Source: Spirosoma lacussanchae
Lineage (GTDB): Bacteria; Bacteroidota; Bacteroidia; Cytophagales; Spirosomataceae
Assembly: GCF_005870035.1 (NCBI RefSeq)
Contig: NZ_SWJG01000001.1
Coordinates: 1,165,639 to 1,229,638 of the forward strand
Reading direction: 5' to 3'
Length of the DNA stretch: 64,000 bases
Numbering within the stretch: position 1 is the stretch's first letter; each line of letters opens with the position of its first letter. The notes under the pieces were generated by a model. That model did not search any database and was not told the DNA's origin. It was given only the letters and a program-made list of their open reading frames with translations. Below are positions 34,330 through 43,196 of the stretch, piece after piece. A program made the translations under genes and the position numbers.

Positions 34330-34403
34330 TTTTCGTAGATATAATTGAAAAGCCTGAATGACACATTTGAGTCATTCAGGCTTTTCAATTATATCTACGA
34401 AAA
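34330..34403. terminator. Bidirectional terminator, 33-bp perfect arms
   Basis: 34330-34362 and 34371-34403 are perfect complements around an 8-base loop. Its inner AAAAGCCTGAATGAC arm with T-runs on both strands makes it a terminator for both the xylanase gene and the convergent minus-strand operon. Confidence 0.85.
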
Positions 34404-34429
34404 GAAAGGGTCGTAAAGATATTATTAAA

Positions 34430-35290
34430 TTATCGCTTACTAAATTTCTTAGCCCAAATAATTTTTAATAAATTATTAAACGCAGATAATCCTTCAATAT
34501 TAAGTGAAAAAATGAATGGGATGTGAGTGCTTATGGATAACTTTGTTAATTTGTCTACAGTCATATTTAAGACTAGTGGTAGGCTGGTTTTAAGGAATGG
34601 AATACCATGATGACCTGTTCTGAATTTTATTTTATTCAGGGGAATAGATTTTATGTGAAGCAATTGATTCGAGTCCCAACTACTTTTTGTAGAGCAGAAA
34701 TAAAAAATATTTTCTGGTTTCCTTATGTAAGGTTTAATAGAATAATATTTAGTTATATCAGGGTTTTTTCTTTCTCTAAATATTATTGGATCTATTGCTT
34801 CGGAAGACGATGAAAGTAGACTATGCAACTCAAATTGGCCATTAAATGAATAAATTTTTTCTGCTTTTAGCAACGATCCAAACAGTACGGCTGCATAGCC
34901 ACCTGCGGAGCTACCAACTGTTATGACTGAATACCCTTGAGTTTCCTTCTTTAGAAAATTTGCAAGTTTATCTATGGAATTTAAAGTAGAATTAATGCCT
35001 CCCAAGTACCACTGTTTTTTGATGTCTCTAATAAAGATATGTTTTGCAGAATTGTTAATTCTGGTCTCGTACCACTCGTATCTATTTTTATCAACAATTC
35101 GTTTTTTAAAGACCTCTTCTGTGTTAGGGTAATATATATTATTGCTAGAGAAGTATATAACGCATTGTTTTATATCTAAGTTATTTTGGTTATTATATTC
35201 AATCAATATATTGTCTTGCTGCTCAAAAACTGTTTTCACAATTTCAGAGTCTGTCTGAAAAACAAAGGCGGCCTGATCTATTGTTTCCAT
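34430..35290 (-). CDS. Alpha/beta-hydrolase-like protein of polysaccharide locus
   Basis: 286-aa protein not assigned to a named family. It has the nucleophile-elbow pattern VGSSAGGYAAVLFG (Ser near 126), an upstream strand CVIYFSSNN, and a late TGHHGIPFL with a candidate catalytic His near 228-229, all as in alpha/beta hydrolases such as Asp2-like or capsule-associated acyl esterases. It could deacylate or acylate the polymer. It is the last gene of the minus-strand operon, and its ATG overlaps the preceding GT2 stop by 13 bases. AT-rich. Confidence 0.6.
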   Translation of the reverse strand: METIDQAAFVFQTDSEIVKTVFEQQDNILIEYNNQNNLDIKQCVIYFSSNNIYYPNTEEVFKKRIVDKNRYEWYETRINNSAKHIFIRDIKKQWYLGGINSTLNSIDKLANFLKKETQGYSVITVGSSAGGYAAVLFGSLLKAEKIYSFNGQFELHSLLSSSSEAIDPIIFRERKNPDITKYYSIKPYIRKPENIFYFCSTKSSWDSNQLLHIKSIPLNKIKFRTGHHGIPFLKTSLPLVLNMTVDKLTKLSISTHIPFIFSLNIEGLSAFNNLLKIIWAKKFSKR

Positions 35291-36099
35291 AATTGTGGTC
35301 TAAACGCTCTTAGGTGAATTGATAAAAAATGTTTTAGAGCATTAAGAACTCCATAGTGACGATTCTCGAATATAAACTGATAATATGGATGTGCATATCC
35401 AAGTGGGCTGTAAAGATGTTTAAACCGTGTAATGAATGGTGTTTGTGGTAAGCACCATTTAGGTAAAGACTGATTTTTCTCGCAAAAGCCTATAAATTCT
35501 GGGGCAATGTAGCTTTCTACACCCTTCTTTTTTGCTCGTAATGCATAGTCAAAATCTCCTATCGCATGCGGAAAAATAGGATCTATAGTTCCAACTAATT
35601 TATAAACGTATATAGGGATTAAGACACAGTTGCCATTGAATTCATTACATTGTTGTGGATAACCGTTTGGCGTAAGTAACCTAGAGTTTTTTTGTAATCC
35701 TCCATAGGTCACTTTGTTGTTTGATGAACACATAGATCCACATATAATTGAATCAGGTAACGCATTTGAAGTAATTATTAATTGCTCTAATGCTGTATTG
35801 AAAAGTGTTACATCGTCATTCAACCATAAGAAATATTCGTATGTATCGGCTTTCAAGGCTGTGCTCCAGGCAAGATGCATGCCTCTATTCCAATAGAGAT
35901 CACCATTACCTTTAATGATTCTAACAGAGGGAAAGGTAGACATAACTTTTTCTGCTGTTCCGTCTGTACTACCGTCATCTACCAAAAAGATATTAATTTG
36001 ATGTTCCGTTGGTATGCTACAATTGAACAAAGCGTGCAAGCACGCTATTGTTTTTTCTCTTCGATTATGAGATGTTATTAGAACGGCTATTTTCTTCAT
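35278..36099 (-). CDS. Family 2 glycosyltransferase
   Basis: 273-aa inverting GT2 of the rhamnosyltransferase-like group. Motifs: AVLITSHNRREKTIACLHAL near the start, FLVDDGSTDGTAEKV near 38-52, GNGDLYWNRGMHLAWSTAL, and YFLWLNDDVTLFNTALEQL with the metal-binding NDD near 90-95. The AIGDFDYALRAKKKG segment is the late ED-type motif. No TM segment, so cytoplasmic or peripheral. Lies 7 bases downstream of the polymerase gene and overlaps the next gene. Confidence 0.9.
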   Translation of the reverse strand: MKKIAVLITSHNRREKTIACLHALFNCSIPTEHQINIFLVDDGSTDGTAEKVMSTFPSVRIIKGNGDLYWNRGMHLAWSTALKADTYEYFLWLNDDVTLFNTALEQLIITSNALPDSIICGSMCSSNNKVTYGGLQKNSRLLTPNGYPQQCNEFNGNCVLIPIYVYKLVGTIDPIFPHAIGDFDYALRAKKKGVESYIAPEFIGFCEKNQSLPKWCLPQTPFITRFKHLYSPLGYAHPYYQFIFENRHYGVLNALKHFLSIHLRAFRPQLWKQ

Positions 36100-36106
36100 C
36101 AGTTTA

Positions 36107-37390
36107 TTAATTTGATGCTTGTAGTTGGGGTTTGAACACTATCTTTCTCTTGCGACTGTCGAATAATCCGCCTAACCAGTAGCGAAACTCGGCGTCATTC
36201 ATCTCCCTGAATGATTTGGAAAAGCACATACCAATCATTATCCAAAGAAAAAAATAAGATAAGTCAAATTGACTAAAATCTTCTACCCACGCATACACCC
36301 ATCGAAAAGCAACATATAACCCAATAATTCGTATGAGATTGTTATTTGACTTATTTATAGCTAAATATGAAGCTCGATAAAAAATAAGAAAATATAATAC
36401 TACACCGATAGCCCCTGTCCAAGTGAATATGTTTAGAATTGAGACTTCATTACTGAAGCGCTCTTTTTTTCCTGTCTTAAGTTCCTCAAAAGCATAATAG
36501 CCAAACAACTCGGATTCATTACCACGTGCTGGAGTCCTTCCCATTACAGCATATCCGTGCTTTAAAGCAGAATTTATGACTTCAATATAAATTGCACTGC
36601 GTGTATCTGCGATTAAATTTTCTTCTTTAGACTCCTCTTTTGTGTTTACAATTGTTGTAAAATCTCCAGAAATGTATTCATCCATTCGGAAAATATTGAA
36701 TTTTCCAGTTACTGCTAAAGAGAAAAAAAACAAGGGGCTGGTAATCAATGCTATTCTGATAATTTCAAGTGTTTTTGCTTTTGTCAGAAATTTGGAGTAT
36801 AATAGAAGACTTAGCATTAAAGGAATTGTAAACTTAATAATATTACTTCGTGCGCTCAAATCTCCTAGTAAAACAAACAAAGAGAATAGTAGAAGAATTG
36901 TCTTCCACTTAAAGTTGATGAATGGGAAAAATAATAGTAGAAAACTTACAGGAACTAAATACCTGCCAATACCATCCCCTTGTAGAAATGGCAAAAATAC
37001 AAAGAATGCTGGTAAGGCGTATTTTAGCCATGTTGATGTTATTCGCTGTATCATGTAAGGGTGTGTTGATATATTAATAGTAAGTGGCAGCAATAAGACC
37101 ATTCCTGTTGCTACTAAATTTTTCCATTCCCAATAATTATCCGCCACAAAAATACCCCGTATTATGCAAATAATATTCCAGAATAAAAACCAATAAATCA
37201 CTTTTATGATAGGTTTATTATCTGGATCAAAATAAATTTTTTTCGATCTGTACAATCCGAACAAGATACATGAATATATTGCCCACCATATATAAGTATT
37301 TCCAATAGGCAAGTCAGACCACTGATTTATTGATGAAACCGTGATGAATAAAACAAGTACGGGTAAATATTTTCTCAGTTTGTTGCTCAT
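36107..37390 (-). CDS. O-antigen polymerase/ligase-like membrane protein (Wzy-like)
   Basis: 427-aa polytopic membrane protein with about 10-11 TM segments and one large periplasmic loop (roughly 225-320) bearing TPARGNESELFGYYAFEELKTG. This shape fits the Wzy/WaaL superfamily, which polymerises or ligates lipid-linked repeat units. Sequence conservation in the family is low, so the call rests on topology and context: it lies among a flippase, transferases and acetyltransferases. It starts 3 bases after the acetyltransferase stop. Confidence 0.78.
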   Translation of the reverse strand: MSNKLRKYLPVLVLFITVSSINQWSDLPIGNTYIWWAIYSCILFGLYRSKKIYFDPDNKPIIKVIYWFLFWNIICIIRGIFVADNYWEWKNLVATGMVLLLPLTINISTHPYMIQRITSTWLKYALPAFFVFLPFLQGDGIGRYLVPVSFLLLFFPFINFKWKTILLLFSLFVLLGDLSARSNIIKFTIPLMLSLLLYSKFLTKAKTLEIIRIALITSPLFFFSLAVTGKFNIFRMDEYISGDFTTIVNTKEESKEENLIADTRSAIYIEVINSALKHGYAVMGRTPARGNESELFGYYAFEELKTGKKERFSNEVSILNIFTWTGAIGVVLYFLIFYRASYLAINKSNNNLIRIIGLYVAFRWVYAWVEDFSQFDLSYFFLWIMIGMCFSKSFREMNDAEFRYWLGGLFDSRKRKIVFKPQLQASN

Positions 37391-37393
37391 ATC

Positions 37394-38047
37394 TTAATAA
37401 ATTGAGAGTTGTATATTATTGTTCACATGAACAGCCTTAACGAACTTAGCTGGATTTCCAGCCCATATTTCGTTGTCGGGTACGCTTTTTGTGACCAAAG
37501 AACAGGCACCTATGACAGAATTTTCTCCAATAGTAACGCCTTTTAGTATTGTAGAGTTAGCCCCAATGAAAGCATTATCTTTTATAACTACTGCCGAGTT
37601 AGCTTTCTGGGCCCGATCCATTTTAGGATTTTTTCGAATGTTTGGATCAATGGAATGAAAGTCAGTGTCATAAATGCATGTCCCGCCCCCAATTTTTACA
37701 TAATCTCCAATAATGATTTGTTTATGACAAACTATAGCTGTTTGGCTTATACCTACATTATTTCCTATAATTAACTGAGCATTTTTATTGACGAAAAATA
37801 TACAACGTTGAGAACGACCAATTGGATTTCCAGCTAAAGTATTATTCATCTTTAGATTTCTGCCAATTTTAAACTCTCCTCCTATAGTAACAGATACAAA
37901 TGGTATGCCTATAGTAGAATAATCCTTGTGTTCTACGTTCTGTCCGTAGAATATTATATTGCATGTCGCTTTGCTTAGAAATTTATTCAAAACGGCTAAC
38001 ATGTTTCGAGTGGCTTTATATACTCTTGAAAAGATATATTGAATCAT
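37394..38047 (-). CDS. Acyltransferase with left-handed hexapeptide repeats
   Basis: 217-aa protein with repeated hexapeptides such as GNNVGISQTAIV, GDYVKIGGGTCI, KDNAFIGANSTIL and GENSVIGACSLV, followed by the closing PDNEIWAGNPAKFVK typical of O-acetyltransferases. The catalytic His may be His133 in DTDFHSID. ATG 38047 is preferred over an in-frame TTG 6 bases upstream. It probably acetylates a sugar of the repeat unit. Second of two adjacent hexapeptide enzymes. Confidence 0.88.
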   Translation of the reverse strand: MIQYIFSRVYKATRNMLAVLNKFLSKATCNIIFYGQNVEHKDYSTIGIPFVSVTIGGEFKIGRNLKMNNTLAGNPIGRSQRCIFFVNKNAQLIIGNNVGISQTAIVCHKQIIIGDYVKIGGGTCIYDTDFHSIDPNIRKNPKMDRAQKANSAVVIKDNAFIGANSTILKGVTIGENSVIGACSLVTKSVPDNEIWAGNPAKFVKAVHVNNNIQLSIY

Positions 38048-38055
38048 GACCAAGA

Positions 38056-38757
38056 CTATTTACTGAATGTTACTTCTTCATTACACAATTGTTGCAGCGT
38101 ATTTTGCATAGAATAGACATCTTCGGGACTATATTCCCACCATTTAGTATTTAATAATGAAAGGCGAGTTTCTTCAGAGAATCTATACTTAATTATTTTA
38201 GCTGGTACTCCAGCAACTATAGCGTATGGGGGAATATCTTTTGTAACAATTGCTCCCGCAGCTACAACTGCTCCATGCCCAATGGTTACCCCGTCCATAA
38301 TCATAGCTTTACTTCCAATCCATACATCGCTCCCAATTAAAATAGGTGAGTATTCGCTGAATTCTGGTTCTTTATTGACTAGCTTAATACCAAGAGTATT
38401 TTTTTGTTTGTAAAACACTGTTGATGTCGAAAACATGTGTAAAGGATGAGCACCGAGCCCTATTGTGACATCATGTGAAATAGAGCAGTAACTACCTATC
38501 TCAGCATGCTGAATGAAAGTATTTTTATTTACATATGTGTAGGAACCAATATGCGTGTGATTTATCGTGCACCCGGTTAAAATATGACAATTTGGGCTGA
38601 TGGTTGTATCATTTGAAAGACAACAGTCTCTATCAATAACCACACGATCAAATTTTCGTTTATTTTGAATATCGCGTGATTTAGTATTGGCTAGATCTAG
38701 TAAACCCTTTACCAAACCAATGGGCATCCATAGTATGCGTTTCAGTAGATTTTTCAT
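38056..38757 (-). CDS. CatB-related O-acetyltransferase (hexapeptide)
   Basis: 233-aa left-handed beta-helix acetyltransferase. Repeats include [30 protein letters not shown], then [12 protein letters not shown] with the catalytic His, [52 protein letters not shown], the Xat/CatB-type closing region. ATG 38757 leaves a 4-base gap to the upstream stop; an in-frame start at 38796 would overlap that gene. It differs clearly in sequence from the neighbouring acetyltransferase, so two different hydroxyls or sugars may be modified. Confidence 0.9.
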   Translation of the reverse strand: MKNLLKRILWMPIGLVKGLLDLANTKSRDIQNKRKFDRVVIDRDCCLSNDTTISPNCHILTGCTINHTHIGSYTYVNKNTFIQHAEIGSYCSISHDVTIGLGAHPLHMFSTSTVFYKQKNTLGIKLVNKEPEFSEYSPILIGSDVWIGSKAMIMDGVTIGHGAVVAAGAIVTKDIPPYAIVAGVPAKIIKYRFSEETRLSLLNTKWWEYSPEDVYSMQNTLQQLCNEEVTFSK

Positions 38758-38761
38758 AGTA

Positions 38762-39724
38762 TCACCAATAACAGGCTTCCTCAACAACAGAAGCATTTTT
38801 TGGTTTTTCTTTTTGCCCTGGCCTTACCCAATTCTCATTAAACAAGTTATTGTATGGCCAGACGATGAACTGTTCCCAGCGCTTCCCTTTAATACCAAAC
38901 AGTAACTGGGTTGCACCAGCCAAATGGACTGCCTTTTTGCCCATCCGCTTTACATGAGCAGCCAGTGGTAAGCCGTAGGCTCCACAGCCTATGATACAGA
39001 TGTCGTAATCTGTAGTATCGATTTCACCTTTCATCCAGTCCAAAGCCTCGAACCAATCGTCAAATGCTGTTTGTTCGCCAGCTACGCTTTGTACCGCCTT
39101 TATTGTTTTCAGTTCAAAAGCTGGTAATAGGTTGTTATCGAAGAGTAACTGACGCTTCTGGTACTGCTGCTCAATAGTTTCGGCAAAGGGGTGTACAACC
39201 AGTACTTTTTTACCCGCTAAAGCCCTGGTCCAGGGATTGGTGCTGAAAAAAGGCTCCAGATCTTCCAGCACCACCTGCTTTGCGGAATTCAATTCGTTCC
39301 TGAACAGAGTTTCTTCCTGTAGCCAGGAGCCAAGGATATCGATCTGCTTAATATCAGTTAGCATCAGTCGGCAGAATCGTTCAACCATGTCGGGCCGGGG
39401 AGGGTAGAAGCCACTCCACTGTTGCATCTGGTTGAGTGTTGCTGGTTGCCACCACCAGGGCAGTGATTTGCCTTTTATGAAATCCAGCCAGTTAGTATTG
39501 TGCTGTTTAACTCCTACATAGTTTGTCAAGCAGAGCATTTCAGTTGAGCCGAACCGGGCAATCATGCAGGGTTTGCTATCACTCAAGGCATCATAGATCA
39601 GTTCATTCGCATATTCTTTGTTGGAAAACATTTTCCAGTTTCGGCCAGTAACCATCTTGCCTGGCTTAATGGAGGTATACAGCTTACGTAAGCCTTTCAG
39701 AATGTTTGCTGAGAATTCATTCAT
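38762..39724 (-). CDS. GT-D-fold-like putative glycosyltransferase
   Basis: 320-aa soluble protein. Residues about 47-60 ([13 protein letters not shown]) resemble the ARxGxxE-type motif of GT-D (DUF1792) transferases, followed by [15 protein letters not shown] and a nucleotide-fold-like [22 protein letters not shown] near the C-terminus with [14 protein letters not shown]. Proteins with these segments recur in polysaccharide loci. The family call is by resemblance only. Its ATG overlaps the upstream GT11-like stop by 4 bases. Confidence 0.55.
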   Translation of the reverse strand: MNEFSANILKGLRKLYTSIKPGKMVTGRNWKMFSNKEYANELIYDALSDSKPCMIARFGSTEMLCLTNYVGVKQHNTNWLDFIKGKSLPWWWQPATLNQMQQWSGFYPPRPDMVERFCRLMLTDIKQIDILGSWLQEETLFRNELNSAKQVVLEDLEPFFSTNPWTRALAGKKVLVVHPFAETIEQQYQKRQLLFDNNLLPAFELKTIKAVQSVAGEQTAFDDWFEALDWMKGEIDTTDYDICIIGCGAYGLPLAAHVKRMGKKAVHLAGATQLLFGIKGKRWEQFIVWPYNNLFNENWVRPGQKEKPKNASVVEEACYW

Positions 39725-40725
39725 GACTTGGTTGCTAATAAGTTTACGTCAAATGCTCCGTTTTCTTCGGCAAGTATCCAGTCACTGGTCTGCGGGTATC
39801 CATGCCAGAAATTGCGTGGGCAAACCTTAACACCTTTATTTAACAGAGCGGGTTTATATGAAAAAGAACTTTTGCTTGTGATAAGCAGGTCGGCATATAC
39901 CATGTGCAGAAAAGATTCCTGTGCACCCATGTGCAGACAGTAATTCACGTTTTTGAACCTGTCGAAAGACGCAAAGTTGCTTTTTTCGCCCTGAGAGAAT
40001 AAGTAAACTGAAATAGGTTTATTCAATGATAAATTGTCTAATACATTCGACAAAACGTTTTCAAAGTAGTCATCATCCTGCCAGCGCATTGACAGATTAC
40101 TATTTTGATCTCTACCGGATGTTATATCTCCCCGGCGAATATGGATAGCAATATTGAAAGTGTCATTTGTATAGGTCAATTTACTTCTATGGTATAATTC
40201 ATTTATGTAGAACTTCTCTTTCAATTCGTCGATGACCCCATATTGGTCATGATAAAATTGATCTTGTTCCGCAACGAAAACTACTTTCTCGTTACTATAG
40301 GATTCTATGATGCGATGTATAAATTCTATATCAGCTTGGTTGTACTCATCAAATTTGGGCAAATATATTTTTTTTCGACCTTCAAGCCTGACTAATGTAT
40401 CTACGTCAGTTTCATTATGACTGAATCCTAATAGATTTTCCCATGCAGGACTACTGAATGGATAGTGAGCGTACTGCAAACCAAACTGCTTTGCAAACCA
40501 GTAACCAGCAATCCAGTTTGCCATTTGATGGCCAATACCAGCACCGGGGTGAGGCCTAGCCGTAAAATAATTTCGTTGAGCTATTCCAGAACTTGGCTTG
40601 ATAAACTTGGTTCTCCAGTACGATTTGTATAAACTTTTATATATAGATTTTCCGTACGTATTTCTTACGACCTTTTGCCAGGCTACATCCTTAATTTGAC
40701 CGTATGTTGGTAATTTGGCTGCCAT
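39721..40725 (-). CDS. Glycosyltransferase family 11-like (fucosyltransferase type)
   Basis: 334-aa protein with the GT11 landmarks: a start-proximal GIGHQMANWIAGYWFAKQFG, the GDP-binding IAIHIRRGDI near 200, HMGAQESFLHMVYADLLITSKSSFSYKPALL near 275-305, and PRNFWHGYP. GT11 enzymes transfer fucose or a related sugar from GDP with inversion. No fucose synthesis genes are in the window, so the donor must be made elsewhere. The start codon shares one base with the flippase stop (TAATG), a sign of translational coupling. Confidence 0.75.
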   Translation of the reverse strand: MAAKLPTYGQIKDVAWQKVVRNTYGKSIYKSLYKSYWRTKFIKPSSGIAQRNYFTARPHPGAGIGHQMANWIAGYWFAKQFGLQYAHYPFSSPAWENLLGFSHNETDVDTLVRLEGRKKIYLPKFDEYNQADIEFIHRIIESYSNEKVVFVAEQDQFYHDQYGVIDELKEKFYINELYHRSKLTYTNDTFNIAIHIRRGDITSGRDQNSNLSMRWQDDDYFENVLSNVLDNLSLNKPISVYLFSQGEKSNFASFDRFKNVNYCLHMGAQESFLHMVYADLLITSKSSFSYKPALLNKGVKVCPRNFWHGYPQTSDWILAEENGAFDVNLLATKS

Positions 40726-42284
40726 TACTTTGCATTCAGTAAAGATTTGTTCATTATTAGTTTAATTGACGTTATGCCCTTTTCTATTGTGTCTTTCGCA
40801 TAACTTCGTTCTGATGCTGATAGACCAATGCTCCAAATTACTACAGTAAACAAAAGGCTGCTAGTTAGGGTAATTGCTATTAACCGCATCACCCCCTCCA
40901 CTGTTAGGAGCGAAATAACATAACATGGAATAAAAACAATTGCCAAACAAATGAAACATTTAAACACTACAGAATTTAGATAATCAGTAATTGATAAGTT
41001 GAAATATTTTCTTGAAAAGAGTAATATAATTCCAGACGATATAATAGTGAACGATGTGAAACTGATATACAGGATATAAGGGGGGAATCCAAGAGAAAAC
41101 AAAGCATATGTAGCTACTAAAGGTAGTATATTTGATATAGAGCTGTATATCTGGTACTTTCTGATCTTTCCTACTGCAGCAATAGAAGACGTTAGGGTCA
41201 GAAATAGCTGCTCAATCAGGTTTCTAATTAATAGAATACGGCAAAATATGACAGTATAATCTGGTACTTCTTTAAGCCATAAACTGAAAATATAAGGCAT
41301 TTCAATCAGGACAGGGACGTATAATAGCATCAACAGAAAAAAAGACATCTTGCTACCCATGAAGGAGGCTTTAAGCATCATGCTCCTATCGCCACTACCC
41401 TCACTTTTAGTAATTAATGGATTGATGGCTTTTAACATAACCGTTGCAAACACACCTAGTTGTCCACTGACCTGCCCTGATATGGTCTGCGCTGCGTTGA
41501 CGGTAGGGCCGAAGAAAATATTAATTAGTACGCTTTGCCCATAATTGGCAACTATACTGCTTGACGAGCCGAGAAATGACCAGCCAGCAAAGCCGGTCAT
41601 TTCTCGGTAAACTTCCTTATCAAAATACTTACGGGGGTTTATTTCACATTCTGAAAACTTCTTATGACAGTAGATAACTCTGAAAGCTAATAAAGCTACG
41701 GATAACAGGCATGTCAGTAATCCATAAATTATTAATTTATCGTCAGACGTGTAAGTTATGAATATCGCAATGCCCAGTTTAGCTACGGTTTCGATTACGC
41801 CAACAATGGCGTAGAAAATCATATTTTCATGCGCATTGACTGTTGCGTCATATGGGACTGCCAGTATGGTGAACAAAGTGCTCACAACCGAAAAATGAAA
41901 GACCCATTTGGCCGCAGCTAGCCGTGTCTCCGGAATCGTCAGTATACCGTCAAACAGGAAATGGCCAACAGCTTCTATCGCAATAAACAGTAGGATGGCT
42001 ATCGATAGATGTAAAATCAGACTAACGTTAAATATCTTTTTTAAACGTTGTAAATCACCACTTCCTTCAGTATACGACATGAATCGTTGAGTAGCCGAAG
42101 TCATAGCCGTATTCAGGAATGTAAGCATGGCAATCATGCCGCCCACTACATTGAATATTCCGAAATTTTCAGTTCCTAATGCGGCTAATAGTAAACGAGT
42201 CGCATATAAAGAAATGAAAACGGTTATTGCCATTCTCGCGTAAAGAATACCCGTATTTTTTATTACGCGATTAGCAGCCTGCAT
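40725..42284 (-). CDS. Polysaccharide flippase (Wzx/MATE-like)
   Basis: 519-aa MOP-superfamily transporter with about 12-14 TM segments (starting ARMAITVFISLYATRLLLAALGTENFGIFNVVGGMIAMLTFLNTAM). The TENFGIFNVV and ATQRFMSYTEGSGDLQRLKKIF segments are typical of Bacteroidota Wzx-like proteins. It would flip the lipid-linked repeat unit across the inner membrane. First gene of the AT-rich minus-strand run; 105 bases separate it from the initiating transferase gene. Confidence 0.88.
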   Translation of the reverse strand: MQAANRVIKNTGILYARMAITVFISLYATRLLLAALGTENFGIFNVVGGMIAMLTFLNTAMTSATQRFMSYTEGSGDLQRLKKIFNVSLILHLSIAILLFIAIEAVGHFLFDGILTIPETRLAAAKWVFHFSVVSTLFTILAVPYDATVNAHENMIFYAIVGVIETVAKLGIAIFITYTSDDKLIIYGLLTCLLSVALLAFRVIYCHKKFSECEINPRKYFDKEVYREMTGFAGWSFLGSSSSIVANYGQSVLINIFFGPTVNAAQTISGQVSGQLGVFATVMLKAINPLITKSEGSGDRSMMLKASFMGSKMSFFLLMLLYVPVLIEMPYIFSLWLKEVPDYTVIFCRILLIRNLIEQLFLTLTSSIAAVGKIRKYQIYSSISNILPLVATYALFSLGFPPYILYISFTSFTIISSGIILLFSRKYFNLSITDYLNSVVFKCFICLAIVFIPCYVISLLTVEGVMRLIAITLTSSLLFTVVIWSIGLSASERSYAKDTIEKGITSIKLIMNKSLLNAK

Positions 42285-42389
42285 TCTATTTAAATATTTG
42301 AGAGTTATGTATTAGTGATTGAGTATCTCGTAAGGCTAACCGCCTGTTTCGGGTCCCAGTCTGAGTTGGTTTTCAGATAGGGACATATA

Positions 42390-43052
42390 CTACCAGGCGC
42401 CGGTGTTACCCCGAAGCATACTTTTAACCGTCCACCAGCAAATCTTGATGTCGAGGAGCACAGACTGTTTCTGAATATAAAATTTATCCAGTCGGACCCG
42501 GTGCGCCATTTGGGATATGTGCGATGTTTCGCCACGGCATCCTCTCACCTGGGCGAGTCCGGTAATGCCGGGCTTAATCGCGTAGCGGTATCCGTAGCCG
42601 GGTATGGCGTTCCAGAACTGAGCGTCGTGCTGGATGGCGTGAGGGCGTGGGCCTACCAGACTCATGTCGCCCCAGAGAACGTTCAGCACCTGCGGAAGCT
42701 CGTCGATGTTTGTCTTTCGTAAAAAAGCACCAATGCGGGTAACCCGATGATCGTTTTTAGTAGCCTGCCTGAACTGTGCGTTCGGATCGTAAGTCATGGT
42801 TCTGAACTTGAGACACCGGAATAAACGCCCGTTGCGCCCGGTACGAACCTGTATGAAGAGCATCGGACCGGGTGATGTAAGACGAATAGCCAGTCCAAGT
42901 ATGGGAATAAGCCACGAAAGCACGAGCAATACAACTAGTCCCGATACAACCAGGTCGAGCAGACGCTTGCTCAGAGCAATCCAGATCGGTACGGATACGG
43001 TGTCCGCTTCCGTCTGGACCGGCTCAACAAAAGAGGTAGAAAGGCTGAGCAT
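42390..43052 (-). CDS. Sugar transferase, WcaJ/WbaP-type initiating enzyme
   Basis: 220-aa monotopic phosphoglycosyl transferase. One membrane helix (about 29-57) leads into the catalytic core: [45 protein letters not shown] with the Asp-Glu catalytic dyad, and a C-terminal [14 protein letters not shown] segment. It transfers a sugar 1-phosphate to undecaprenyl phosphate, starting repeat-unit synthesis. Composition is GC-richer than the genes downstream, like Wzc and Wza, so it belongs to the conserved part of the locus. Confidence 0.93.
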   Translation of the reverse strand: MLSLSTSFVEPVQTEADTVSVPIWIALSKRLLDLVVSGLVVLLVLSWLIPILGLAIRLTSPGPMLFIQVRTGRNGRLFRCLKFRTMTYDPNAQFRQATKNDHRVTRIGAFLRKTNIDELPQVLNVLWGDMSLVGPRPHAIQHDAQFWNAIPGYGYRYAIKPGITGLAQVRGCRGETSHISQMAHRVRLDKFYIQKQSVLLDIKICWWTVKSMLRGNTGAW

Positions 43053-43135
43053 GTGGATGGTAGGTTAACGATTCTATTGTTCAGATTGTAGTAGTACGCA
43101 TAAACAGGGCTTACCAAAGGGCAAAAAGAGTCTTT

Positions 43136-43166
43136 AGTAAGCCGTAGTCGGGGACTACGGCTTACT
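43136..43166 (-). terminator. Intrinsic terminator of the wzc gene
   Basis: AGTAAGCCGTAGTC and its exact complement form a 14-bp stem with a 3-base loop, 30 bases beyond the wzc stop; a CTTTTT run follows on the minus strand about 8 bases later. Confidence 0.75.
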
Positions 43167-43196
43167 CATATTGACATCATTTACCTCAAATACTGG

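Noticed and set aside
42305..42535. 76-codon minus frame overlapping the initiating transferase
   Set aside because: It lies out of frame over the conserved C-terminal [11 protein letters not shown] region of the transferase gene.
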